A stretch of DNA of 64,000 nt from Halostella litorea (GTDB taxonomy: Archaea; Halobacteriota; Halobacteria; Halobacteriales; Natronoarchaeaceae), in the NCBI RefSeq assembly GCF_004785955.1, contig NZ_SJER01000001.1, forward strand, positions 1,116,001 to 1,180,000, read 5' to 3'. This document shows, one piece after another, positions 51,807 to 59,967 of the stretch (positions within the stretch are counted from its first letter, which is position 1; every line of letters begins with the position of its first letter). Made by a program: the position numbers and the translations under genes. The notes below the pieces were generated by a model. The model was not told the origin of the DNA. It did not search any database and saw only the letters and a list, made by a program, of their open reading frames with translations.

Positions 51807-53105
51807 CTACGCCTCGGCGCGCTCGACCAGGTCCCGCGCCCGGTCCTCGGCGCGCTCCCGGACCGCCCGCTCGTCCAGCGTCAGCACCTCGCGGTCGCAC
51901 ATCAACACCTCGCCGTCACAGACCGTGTGGCGCACGTCGCTCCCGCGGGCGGCGTACGCGAGGTGGCTCACGAGGTCGTGGCGGGGCGTCAGGTGCGCCG
52001 CCTCCAGGTCGACCACTGCGAGGTCCGCCTTCGCGCCGGGTTCGATCCGGCCGGCGTCGATGCCCATGGCCGCCGCGCCGCCCGCAGTCGCCATCTCGAC
52101 GGCCGCCGCGGCGGGCACCGCGCTGGCGTCGTCGGCCGCGAGTTTGCCCAGCATCGCGGCGTCGCGCAGTTCGTCGAACATGTCCAGGTCGTTGTTCGAG
52201 GCCGCGCCGTCGGTCCCGAGCGCGACGGTGACGCCCGCCTCCCGCATGCGCTGGACCGGGGCCGTCCCGCTGGCGAGTTTCATGTTCGACGCCGGGCAGT
52301 GGACGACGGCGGTGCCGCGCTCGGCCAGCAGGTCGATCTCCGTCCCGTCGACGTGGACGCCGTGGGCGACGAAGTCGTCCGAACTCAGCATGTCGCGGTC
52401 GTCGGCGTATTCGAGCGGCCGCTCGCCGCGCTCGGAGACGATCGGGTCGACCTCGTCGACCGTCTCGTTGGCGTGGTAGTGCAGCGGGACGCCGGCCTCG
52501 CGGGCCCGGGCGACGTACTCCCGCAGGTACTCGTCGCCGACCGTCGTGAGGCTGTGGGGCATCACGGCCGTCGAGACGCGGCCGTCGGCCGCGCCGTCGT
52601 ACTCGGCGGCGACGTCGAGGCTCTCCTCGAAGTCCGCGACCGCGGCGTCGTCGTCCTTGGCGACGGTGACGACGCCGTGGCCGACCCGGGCGCGCACCCC
52701 GGCCGCGGCGACGGCGTCGACGACCTCGCCCACGTCGAAGTACATGTCCGCGAACGCCGTCGTCCCGGCCTTGATCATCTCGACCAGTCCGAGGTCCGCG
52801 CCCGCCCGGACGTCCTCGGCCGTCATCGCCCCCTCGACCGGCCAGACGTCCTCCCGAAGCCACGCGTCCAGCGGCTTGTCGTCGGCGTAGCCCCGCAGGA
52901 GCGTCATCGCGACGTGGGAGTGAGCGTTGACCAGCCCCGGGATGACGAGGCCGCCCTCGGCGTCCAGCGTCTCGTCGGCGTCCGCGTCGAGGTCCTCGCC
53001 GACCGCCCGTATCTCGCCGCTCCCGCGGTCGACCAGTACGTCGGCGCGCGTCACCGTCAGGTCCGGGCGGAGCACCCGCCCGCCCGCGACCAGCATCGTT
53101 GTCAT
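51807..53105 (-). CDS. mtaD: 5-methylthioadenosine/S-adenosylhomocysteine deaminase
   Basis: 432-aa amidohydrolase that deaminates S-adenosylhomocysteine, methylthioadenosine or 5'-deoxyadenosine to the inosine forms. Metal ligands are seen in NAHSHVAM (HxH near 66-68), HYHANE and LGTDGAASNNDLD. The C-terminal beta-sandwich is present. Known archaeal homologues feed S-inosylhomocysteine to a cognate hydrolase; here a canonical AhcY is also coded in the window, giving two possible fates. The ATG at 53105 is used; an ATG three codons later is possible. Confidence 0.92.
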   Translation of the reverse strand: MTTMLVAGGRVLRPDLTVTRADVLVDRGSGEIRAVGEDLDADADETLDAEGGLVIPGLVNAHSHVAMTLLRGYADDKPLDAWLREDVWPVEGAMTAEDVRAGADLGLVEMIKAGTTAFADMYFDVGEVVDAVAAAGVRARVGHGVVTVAKDDDAAVADFEESLDVAAEYDGAADGRVSTAVMPHSLTTVGDEYLREYVARAREAGVPLHYHANETVDEVDPIVSERGERPLEYADDRDMLSSDDFVAHGVHVDGTEIDLLAERGTAVVHCPASNMKLASGTAPVQRMREAGVTVALGTDGAASNNDLDMFDELRDAAMLGKLAADDASAVPAAAAVEMATAGGAAAMGIDAGRIEPGAKADLAVVDLEAAHLTPRHDLVSHLAYAARGSDVRHTVCDGEVLMCDREVLTLDERAVRERAEDRARDLVERAEA

Positions 53106-53188
53106 GGGCGACACGTGACCCGCCCGCGGCGTCAATCTACCGGGTCGCGGCGGCCGGATTTATTCCCCCCGCGACCCTCGTGGCCCGT

Positions 53189-53767
53189 ATGGACCTCCAG
53201 TGGCTCGCCCTCGCCGCCCGCGAACACCGCCGGTACCTCCTCCTGTCGGTCGCGCTGTTCCTCCTCGGGGCGGCCGGCGGCGTCGCGCTCGTCGTCGACG
53301 GCGTCGACCTGTTCGCGGCGATCGGCCTCGACGGCCCCGGCGGCGTGTTCCCCGCCGAACCGACCGTCCCGTTCCTGCTCGCCAACAACACGCGGGCGTT
53401 CGCCGTCTTCCTGCTCGGCGCGCTCACGCTCGGGCTGGTCACCGTCCTCGGCCTCGTCGTCAACGGGATCCTGCTCGGCTACGTCGGCGCGCTCGCCGGG
53501 AGCCAGCAGGGCTGGGACTTCGTGTTCGTCGCCATCGCACCCCACGGGGTGCTCGAACTGCCGGCGCTGTTCGCCGCCAGCGCCGTGGCGTTCCGCGTCG
53601 TCGCCCGGACCGCGCTCCGCGTTGCCGGCCGCCGCGACACCGTCCAGACCCGCGCCGAGTGGCGGCGGACGTTCGGCTTCGTCGCCGCCGCGTGGATCGC
53701 CCTCGCGGTCGCCGCCGTCGTCGAGATACACGTCACCTTCCGGCTGGTCGAGGCGCTGTACGGCTGA
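53189..53767 (+). CDS. Stage II sporulation protein M-like membrane protein
   Basis: 192-aa SpoIIM/DUF95-family protein with five or six membrane segments. The family hallmark [17 protein letters not shown] (about 66-82) and the [10 protein letters not shown] motif (about 116-125) are clear. Archaea do not sporulate; the family is a broad group of membrane proteins of unknown function. A GATTTATTC promoter at about 53157-53165 lies 28 nt upstream. Followed 44 nt later by hisG on the same strand. Confidence 0.87.
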   Translation: MDLQWLALAAREHRRYLLLSVALFLLGAAGGVALVVDGVDLFAAIGLDGPGGVFPAEPTVPFLLANNTRAFAVFLLGALTLGLVTVLGLVVNGILLGYVGALAGSQQGWDFVFVAIAPHGVLELPALFAASAVAFRVVARTALRVAGRRDTVQTRAEWRRTFGFVAAAWIALAVAAVVEIHVTFRLVEALYG

Positions 53768-53811
53768 GCCGCGAGGGAAAAGTAGTTGCCCGGGGCGGCC
53801 CAACGCCGCGT

Positions 53812-54669
53812 ATGCGCATTGCCGTGCCCAACAAGGGGCGACTGCACGACCCGGCGATCGAGTTGCTCGAACGCGCCGGCCTCCACGTCGTCGACGGCGC
53901 GGACCGGAAGCTGTACGCCGACACGGTCGACCCGGAGGTCACCCTCCTCTTTGCCCGCGCCGCCGACATCCCCGAGTACGTCAGCGACGGCGCGGCCGAC
54001 CTGGGGATCACCGGGCTCGACCAGGTCCGCGAGGCCGAACCGGGCAACGTCGTCGAGCGCCTCGACCTGGAGTTCGGCCGCTGCCGGCTCGTCCTCGCCG
54101 CCCCCAACGACGGACCCGTCGAGTCCGTCGCGGATCTGGCGGGCGGCAAGGTCGCCACCGAGTTCCCCAACGTGGCGCGGAACTACTTCGCCGGAACCGG
54201 CGTCTCGCCCGACATCGTCGAGGTGACCGGCGCGACCGAACTCACGCCCCACGTCGACATGGCCGACGCCATCATCGACATCACCTCCACCGGGACGACC
54301 CTCCGGGTGAACAACCTCGGGATCATCGACGAGGTGCTCGAAAGCTCCGTCTACCTGTTCGCCCGCGAGGACGCCGTCGACGACCCGAAGGCCCGGCAGG
54401 TCGAGACGGCGCTCGAATCCGTGCTGTCGGCCGACGGGAAGCGCTACCTGATGATGAACGTCCCCGAGGACAGCCTCGACTCGGTGCGCGACGTGATCCC
54501 CGGGCTCGGCGGGCCGACCGTGATGGACATCGCGGACGACGACGGGAACGGGAAGGTCGCGGTCCACGCCGTCGTCGACGAGCGCGACGTGTTCGAGACG
54601 ATCACCGAGGTGAAACAGGAGGGCGCGAGCGACATCCTCGTCACCGAGATAGAGCGGCTGGTGGAGTGA
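53812..54669 (+). CDS. hisG: ATP phosphoribosyltransferase, long form
   Basis: 285-aa HisG, first enzyme of histidine synthesis, joining ATP and PRPP. The catalytic domains carry AVPNKGRL at the N-terminus and the PRPP loop [10 protein letters not shown] (about 160-169). Residues about 210-285 form the ACT-like regulatory domain of the long, hexameric form, so histidine feedback inhibition without HisZ is expected. It stands apart from other his genes, as is usual in haloarchaea. Confidence 0.96.
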   Translation: MRIAVPNKGRLHDPAIELLERAGLHVVDGADRKLYADTVDPEVTLLFARAADIPEYVSDGAADLGITGLDQVREAEPGNVVERLDLEFGRCRLVLAAPNDGPVESVADLAGGKVATEFPNVARNYFAGTGVSPDIVEVTGATELTPHVDMADAIIDITSTGTTLRVNNLGIIDEVLESSVYLFAREDAVDDPKARQVETALESVLSADGKRYLMMNVPEDSLDSVRDVIPGLGGPTVMDIADDDGNGKVAVHAVVDERDVFETITEVKQEGASDILVTEIERLVE

Positions 54670-54690
54670 GGACGGCGGATACCACCGCCG

Positions 54691-55014
54691 TCAGTCCCAC
54701 ACCTGCGAGAGGATCAGCTGTGCGACGCCGACGACGACGAACAGCCCCGCCTCCACGAACAGCGCGGTCCGGCCGTCGCCCGCGAAGAGGGCGAGCCCGA
54801 CGGCCGCGAACAGCGGCGCGGGCCACACCGCCGCGAGCACCGGCTGGTCCCACGCGCGGCCGGCGACGGCGAGCGCGACGCCGGCGGCCGCGAGCGCGAC
54901 GAGTACCCCGGTCGACGCCCCCAGTTCGAGCGCCGCGACCGCGGCGATCAGCGCGCCCGCGACCAGCAGCGACAGGCCGCCCCGCGCGATCCGCGTCCGC
55001 TGTGCCTGGTCCAT
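54691..55014 (-). CDS. Four-helix membrane protein
   Basis: 107-aa protein with four hydrophobic segments (about 13-30, 34-52, 58-76 and 83-102) and short basic ends. No conserved polar motif in the helices stands out. Unrecognised. Convergent with hisG. Confidence 0.65.
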   Translation of the reverse strand: MDQAQRTRIARGGLSLLVAGALIAAVAALELGASTGVLVALAAAGVALAVAGRAWDQPVLAAVWPAPLFAAVGLALFAGDGRTALFVEAGLFVVVGVAQLILSQVWD

Positions 55015-55048
55015 ACGCCGACTCCGGGGACGCGGAACTAAAAACCAG

Positions 55049-55420
55049 CTACGTCGGGGCGGTCGACAGCAGGGCGACGAGGTTGTAGATCGTGATCCCG
55101 AGGATCGCGGTCACCGTGTAGTGGATCACGGAGACGAGCACCGCCAACCGGTTCCCGAGGCGGTAGACGCCGCGGATGGCGAAGAAGTCGGCGAGCAGCG
55201 TCACGATGATCGTCACCGCCGGCCCGTACTGCTGGAGCAACAGCGAGGCGGCGGCCGGGACGACCCCGACGAGCAGCGCCTTCCGCGCGAGCACGTCGCC
55301 GAGGACGTACCTGGCGGCGATGTGGGCGGTGAACGCGTAGAACGCGGCCGAGAGGAGGAACGTGCCGACGTAGGCGACCGGCGTGCCCGGGGCTGGGTCC
55401 AGCTGCGCGACGATTGGCAT
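55049..55420 (-). CDS. Four-helix membrane protein (DUF7473-like)
   Basis: 123-aa protein with four hydrophobic segments. Polar residues within the membrane region (HIAARYVLG, IHYTVTAILG) recur in a haloarchaeal family I associate with DUF7473, without a known role. It lies 34 nt upstream of the previous membrane-protein gene on the same strand and downstream of tbp, so the three may be co-transcribed in part. Confidence 0.65.
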   Translation of the reverse strand: MPIVAQLDPAPGTPVAYVGTFLLSAAFYAFTAHIAARYVLGDVLARKALLVGVVPAAASLLLQQYGPAVTIIVTLLADFFAIRGVYRLGNRLAVLVSVIHYTVTAILGITIYNLVALLSTAPT

Positions 55421-55459
55421 GGCGGGGGTTCGGACGCCGCCGAGTTGTGCGTGCCGGTT

Positions 55460-56020
55460 CTACTCGAGGAGGCCGAGGTCCTCGAGCCGCGAGACGATCT
55501 TGTCGACCGCGTGCTCGGCGTCCTCGGGCTTCTTCCCGCCCGTGATGACGAGCTTCCCGCTGCCGAACAGGAGCGCGACGACCTCCGGCTCGTCGAGGCG
55601 GTAGACGAGGCCGGGGAACTGCTCCGGTTCGTACTCGATGTTCTCCAGGCCGAGGCCGATGGCGATCGCGTTCAGGTTCAGGTTGCGGCCCAGGTCGGCG
55701 CTGGTGACGATGTTCTGGACGACGATCTCCGGGTCCTCGTTGACGTTTATCTCCAGTTCGCGGAGCTTGTCAAAGACGATCCGCAGGCTCTCGTGGACGT
55801 CGTCGGTCGACTTCGCGCCGGTACAGACGATCTTGCCCGACCGGAAGATGAGCGCGGCGGATTTGGGCTCCTGCGTGCGGTAGACCAGCCCCGGGAACTG
55901 CTCCGGATCGTAGTCGGCCCCCTCCAGGTCCATCGCGACGCTCTGCAGATCCAGTTCCTGCCCGATTCCCGTCGAGGCCACCACGTTTTCGATATTGATG
56001 GTTTCCTTGGGATCAGTCAT
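55460..56020 (-). CDS. tbp: TATA-box-binding protein TBP
   Basis: 186-aa general transcription factor that binds TATA elements and recruits TFB and RNA polymerase. Two direct repeats of about 90 residues are clear (each with EQFPGLVYR and a SGKxVxTG strand). The surface is acidic as usual for halophiles. Haloarchaea often have several tbp genes; this sequence looks like a canonical essential copy. Its promoter (56048-56055) is one of the best TATA boxes in the window. Confidence 0.97.
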   Translation of the reverse strand: MTDPKETINIENVVASTGIGQELDLQSVAMDLEGADYDPEQFPGLVYRTQEPKSAALIFRSGKIVCTGAKSTDDVHESLRIVFDKLRELEINVNEDPEIVVQNIVTSADLGRNLNLNAIAIGLGLENIEYEPEQFPGLVYRLDEPEVVALLFGSGKLVITGGKKPEDAEHAVDKIVSRLEDLGLLE

Positions 56021-56047
56021 GAGTCGACTTAAAAGACGTATTTAAGG

Positions 56048-56055
56048 TTTATAAA
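56048..56055 (-). promoter_or_regulatory. TATA element of tbp
   Basis: TTTATAAA on the minus strand is centred about 31 nt before the tbp ATG. A second AT-rich word, TTAAATAC (56036-56043), follows between it and the start, where TBP autoregulation could act. Confidence 0.65.
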
Positions 56056-56167
56056 GGTTGGTGCCGTCCGCGGACAGGTCGCCGCCGAGACAGGGCTACG
56101 GAGGGGTATAAATCCCCGTCGGCGACGGACCAACACCCTGATTTGCGCCCCGCTCGGACGCCCTCGC

Positions 56168-57169
56168 GTGTACCTGCTGGAACTCGGCGGGGAGGACGAC
56201 GCGTTCGCCGCGCGGGAGGCCGAGAGCGCCGCGGCCGACGTGACCGTCGTCGCGCCCGGCCTCGCGACGGCCGCCGCCGTCGACCGCGAGGCCGTCCGGA
56301 CGCTCGCCTACACCCACCGCGCGAGCGAGGTGGTCGGCCGGACGGACGCGAGCGTGGCCGGCGCGCGGGCGCTGCTGTCGGCCGCGTCGCTCGACCGCGA
56401 GGGGACCGTCGCCGTCCGGGCGCGCGACGTCCGGGGGAGCGCGGGCGTCGACACCCAGGCCGTCGAGCGCGAACTCGGCGGCGTCCTCGTCGACCGCGGC
56501 TTCGCGGTGGACCTGGACGACCCCGACCACGAACTCCGCGCGCTGTTCGCCCGGGGCGAGCCGACCGGGGTCGCCGACGCCGAGGCGGCCGACGCCTGCG
56601 TGCTCGGGTGGCAGGTCGCCGAGAGCCGCCGGGACTACGGCGACCGCAAGCCGACCGATCGGGCCTTCTTCCAGCCCGGGAGCATGGACCCGCTGCTCGC
56701 CAGGGCGCTGGCGAACGTCGCGGGGGCCGGGCCGGGCCGGACGATACTCGACCCGATGTGTGGCACCGGCGGCGTCCTCATCGAGGCCGGACTCGCCGGC
56801 GCGCGCGTCCTCGGGAGCGACGCGCAGGCGCGGATGGTCCGGGGAACCCGGGAGAACCTGGACCAGTTCCTCGCCGGCGACTACGCCGTGCTCCGCGGCG
56901 ACGCGACGCGGCTCCCGTTCCGCGACGACGCCGCCGACGGCGTCGTGTTCGACGCGCCGTACGGCCGCCAGTCGAAGATCGCGACCCACGACCTGGACGA
57001 CCTCGTCGCCGGCGCGCTCGCCGAGGCCCGGCGGGTCGCGCCGCGGACCGTGATGGTCGCGGACCGCTCGTGGGCCGGCGTCGCCCGTGACGCGGGCTGG
57101 GAGATCGAATCCGCGTTCGAGCGCCGCGTCCACCGGTCGCTGACGCGGTACGTGCTGGTGCTAGAGTAA
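56168..57169 (+). CDS. trmG10: tRNA (guanine(10)-N2)-dimethyltransferase
   Basis: 333-aa enzyme methylating G10 of tRNA. Residues about 1-150 are a THUMP-containing N-terminal part. The catalytic domain has the SAM loop DPMCGTGG (near 195-202) and the N2-methyltransferase motif IV as DAPYG (near 260-264) in place of the usual D/N-PPY. The start is a GTG at 56168, directly before the conserved YLLELGGE. A TATAAATCC element at 56107-56116 lies 52-61 nt upstream, farther than usual, so a short leader is likely. It overlaps the convergent gene's stop by nine bases. Confidence 0.9.
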   Translation: MYLLELGGEDDAFAAREAESAAADVTVVAPGLATAAAVDREAVRTLAYTHRASEVVGRTDASVAGARALLSAASLDREGTVAVRARDVRGSAGVDTQAVERELGGVLVDRGFAVDLDDPDHELRALFARGEPTGVADAEAADACVLGWQVAESRRDYGDRKPTDRAFFQPGSMDPLLARALANVAGAGPGRTILDPMCGTGGVLIEAGLAGARVLGSDAQARMVRGTRENLDQFLAGDYAVLRGDATRLPFRDDAADGVVFDAPYGRQSKIATHDLDDLVAGALAEARRVAPRTVMVADRSWAGVARDAGWEIESAFERRVHRSLTRYVLVLE

Positions 57170-57562
57170 CCGGTCGTGGAGCCAGCCGCGGGACGCGACG
57201 ACCGCGCCGACGAGGAGTCCGACGGCCCAGGCTCCGAGGACGACGGACCGCTCGGCGGTCAGCGAGTTCGACCCGCTGGCCTGCAGTAGCAACAGCGTGA
57301 CGAACCAGCTGCTCAGCGAGAACGACCAGATCTGGCCGTAGGAGACGGGTATCCGGTCCGTCGCAGCGAGAACCCCGACGGCGAGTCCGGGCCCGAGCAC
57401 CGGGATCGCAGCCGCCCAAGCGGGCCAGCCGCGGGCGACGAGGAGCGACCCGACGACGCCCATCGGGAGCGCGAGCAGGAGCGTCGCCCCGGCGACGATG
57501 CCGACCCGTTCCAGCCGCTCGGGGAGGGAGGTTTCGACAGTCGCGGTCGTGCCGTCGGTCAT
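57161..57562 (-). CDS. Membrane protein of unknown function
   Basis: 133-aa protein with four hydrophobic segments after a short polar start (MTDGTTATVETS). The ATG at 57562 is set by a GAGGTGG ribosome-binding site nine bases upstream, so this mRNA has a leader. The family is unrecognised. Tail-to-tail with trmG10. Confidence 0.65.
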   Translation of the reverse strand: MTDGTTATVETSLPERLERVGIVAGATLLLALPMGVVGSLLVARGWPAWAAAIPVLGPGLAVGVLAATDRIPVSYGQIWSFSLSSWFVTLLLLQASGSNSLTAERSVVLGAWAVGLLVGAVVASRGWLHDRLL

Positions 57563-57796
57563 GGGATGGTCCACCTCAGGGGCGGTGTACCGGAACCGTG
57601 GAGGGGTCCGCGCGTCGTCATGGTTCGGCCTCGTCCGGGGCACCGATAACGTTTCTGGACAGGGACACGAGCAGGCGACGGAACTCGCCCGCGGAGCGGC
57701 GCGTCGCGCACCCGCCTCGACCGCTCCGCGGCGACCGGTCAGAGCATGGCGGCGCTGGCCGCGGCTTCGTACAAAAACGTGTGGCGGGACGTAGAA

Positions 57797-57844
57797 TTAC
57801 CGTCCCAGTTCCGCTAGCAGGTGCGAGACGTGCAGCCTGTCGTT
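57797..57844 (-). pseudogene. Displaced second copy of the rfcC 3' end
   Basis: 48 nt that would encode the same last 15 residues and stop as rfcC (N-D-R-L-H-V-S-H-L-L-A-E-L-G-R-stop). 42 of 48 bases match 57862-57909. The six differences are all transitions and all synonymous. The half nearest the gene body is identical. No upstream body exists: similarity ends at about 57845. It is a remnant, not an expressed gene. Confidence 0.85.
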
Positions 57845-57861
57845 CATTCACGACAGCCTGC

Positions 57862-58860
57862 TTACCGCCCCAACTCTGCCAGTAGGTGCGAGACGTGCAG
57901 CCTGTCGTTCGTCCCCTCGGCCAGGTCGAGGTCTATCTCGCCGGCGAGGCGGTGAAGTTCGGCGAGGCGGTCGCCGCCGTAGCGCGAGCGTGCGATCCGG
58001 AGGATGTCGTCGAGCACCTCCTCGCCGCTGAACCCCTCGTCGACGAGCAGGTCGTCCAGTGTCGAGCGGGCGTCGGTGAACTCGCCGGCCTCGGCGTCGT
58101 CCAGCATCTCCTTGACCTGGTCGTCCGCGCCGACCTCGCCGAGCGTCTCGTAGGCGGCGTTCATCGTGACCTCGCCCTCGGCCTCGGCGGTGGTCTGGGC
58201 CGCGAGGATCGCCCGGCGGAGGTCGCCGTCGGCGTAGCCCGCGACGTATTCGAGGCCGTCGGCCTCGTAGTCGACGCCTTCCGCCTGTACGATCCCTTCG
58301 AGCACGCTCGCTATCTCGTCGTCGGCCGGGGAACGCATCGGGACCGGGAAACAGCGCGACCGGATCGGCGGGATGAGCTTGGTCGGCTGGCGGGTCGCGA
58401 CCACGAACTGCGTCGTCCGGTGGTGGCGCTCCATCACGCGGCGCAGCGCCTGCTGGAAGTCCACCCGGATCCCCTCGGCGTTGTCGAGCACGACCGTCTT
58501 GTACGTCCCCGAGACCGGGGCGTAGCTCGCGGACTCCTTGAGGACGTGGTTTATCATGTCCCGCTTGGCCATGCTGCTCCGACCCTGGAGGAAGGAGGCG
58601 AAACGCGGGTCGTTCTTGATCTCGGTCTTCGTCCGCCCGAAGAAGTCGGCGACGTTGATCTCGACGAGGTCGTTGTCCGGGTCCTCGTGGGCCGCGCGGG
58701 CGAGCGCCCGCACCGCGGCCGTCTTGCCGCTCCCCTTCGGCCCGTGGACGACGAGGTTCAGCGGCTCGTCGACGGCGCGCTGGAGGTACTCGCGCACGTC
58801 GTCCTGCGGCAGGTCCGCCAGGTCGGGGGCGTGGGTGTCGGTCCACAGCGGCGCGTCCAT
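57862..58860 (-). CDS. rfcC: RFC small-type subunit, divergent (RfcC)
   Basis: 332-aa clamp-loader-like AAA+ protein of the haloarchaeal RfcC type. Walker A is intact (GPKGSGKTA, near 41-49) and the SRC arginine-finger motif is present (PPIRSRC, near 168-174). The Walker B region reads VVLDNAEG instead of a DEAD-type box, so the catalytic Glu is replaced. It may bind ATP without efficient hydrolysis and act as a structural clamp-loader subunit, comparable to delta-prime-like roles. The ATG at 58860 is used; a GTG is one codon upstream. A second copy of its 3' end lies just downstream. Confidence 0.9.
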   Translation of the reverse strand: MDAPLWTDTHAPDLADLPQDDVREYLQRAVDEPLNLVVHGPKGSGKTAAVRALARAAHEDPDNDLVEINVADFFGRTKTEIKNDPRFASFLQGRSSMAKRDMINHVLKESASYAPVSGTYKTVVLDNAEGIRVDFQQALRRVMERHHRTTQFVVATRQPTKLIPPIRSRCFPVPMRSPADDEIASVLEGIVQAEGVDYEADGLEYVAGYADGDLRRAILAAQTTAEAEGEVTMNAAYETLGEVGADDQVKEMLDDAEAGEFTDARSTLDDLLVDEGFSGEEVLDDILRIARSRYGGDRLAELHRLAGEIDLDLAEGTNDRLHVSHLLAELGR

Positions 58861-58960
58861 CACATCCCGGTAGTCGCGGCGGCGGTAAGAATCGGTCGGT
58901 TCGGGGGTCGCGGGGTGCGTTCCGAAGGCGGTTTACTGGTGGGCGGCCGAGGCTACGAGC

Positions 58961-59890
58961 ATGACCATGCGCGTCACCTTCCTCGGGACCAGCGGGGCCG
59001 TGCCGACGACAGAGCGCAACCCCAGCAGCCTCGTGGTCAACCGCGAGGGTGACCGCCTGCTGTTCGACGCCGGCGAGGGGACCCAGCGCCAGATGATGCG
59101 GTTCGGGACCGGCTTCGCGATATCGCACGTGTTCGTCACGCACCTCCACGGCGACCACGTGCTCGGCCTCCCGGGGCTGCTCCAGACGATGGACTTCAAC
59201 GACCGCGAGGATCCGCTCGCCGTCCACGCGCCGAAGGGCACCCGTTCGGACGTCGAGGACCTGCTGTTCGCCGCCAACACCCGGCCGACGTTCCGGGTCC
59301 GGGTCAACGAGGTCGGCCCGGGCGACGTCGCGCTGTCGGGCGAGGACTACGAGGTGCGCGCCTTCGAGGTCGACCACCGCACCACGGCGGTCGGGTACGC
59401 GCTCGTCGAGGACGACCGCAAGGGACGGTTCGACCGCGAGCGCGCGGAGGAACTGGGCGTTCCGGTCGGCCCGAAGTTCTCCGAACTCCACGAGGGCAAC
59501 CCCGTCGAACTCGACGACGGCACCGTCGTCCGCCCCGAGCAGGTCGTCGGCGACCCGCGGCCCGGCCGAAAAGTCGTCTACACGGGCGACACCCGGCCGA
59601 CGTCGCGGACCGCCGAGGTGGCCGCCGACGCCGACCTGCTGGTCCATGACGCGACGTTCGCCGACGACCGCGCCGAGCGGGCCGGGGCGACGGGCCACTC
59701 GACCGCCCGCGAGGCCGCGGAGATCGCCCGCCGGGCGGGCACGAAGCGCCTAGCGATGACGCACGTCTCCTCGCGGTACACCGGCGACGTGGCCGCCCAC
59801 GAGCGACAGGCCCGCGAGACCTTCGACGGCGAGGCGTTCGTCCCCGACGACGGGCAGGTCGTCGACGTGCCGTTCCCGAGCGACGAGTGA
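58961..59890 (+). CDS. rnz: Ribonuclease Z
   Basis: 309-aa metallo-beta-lactamase-fold endonuclease that removes 3' trailers from tRNA precursors. The zinc motif HLHGDH (residues 61-66, HxHxDH) and the later GDTRPT and MTHVSSRY motifs are intact. Length matches the short form, RNase Z(S). A GTTTACT element at 58931-58937 lies 27 nt before the ATG at 58961, supporting that start over the ATG two codons later. Divergent from rfcC. Confidence 0.95.
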   Translation: MTMRVTFLGTSGAVPTTERNPSSLVVNREGDRLLFDAGEGTQRQMMRFGTGFAISHVFVTHLHGDHVLGLPGLLQTMDFNDREDPLAVHAPKGTRSDVEDLLFAANTRPTFRVRVNEVGPGDVALSGEDYEVRAFEVDHRTTAVGYALVEDDRKGRFDRERAEELGVPVGPKFSELHEGNPVELDDGTVVRPEQVVGDPRPGRKVVYTGDTRPTSRTAEVAADADLLVHDATFADDRAERAGATGHSTAREAAEIARRAGTKRLAMTHVSSRYTGDVAAHERQARETFDGEAFVPDDGQVVDVPFPSDE

Positions 59891-59936
59891 GGCGGGACGC
59901 GGGCCGCCGGTAGCCGGTCCCCGCCGCCGTCCTGTT

Positions 59937-59944
59937 CTTTATAT
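59937..59944 (+). promoter_or_regulatory. TATA element of the DUF460 gene
   Basis: CTTTATAT is centred 27-28 nt before the GTG start at 59968, which supports that GTG as a leaderless start. Confidence 0.62.
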
Positions 59945-59967
59945 CGATCCCTCCCGTACCCGGTCCT

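Noticed and set aside
51927-55088. A very long plus-strand frame opposite the SAH deaminase and running through hisG
   Set aside because: Its translation is Arg/Pro-rich without any family match, and it conflicts with four recognisable genes.
57563-57796. Small genes in the spacer right of the 57.2-kb membrane protein gene
   Set aside because: The frames lack start signals and show no third-position bias. The region holds the leader of the membrane-protein gene and then the rfcC 3' copy.
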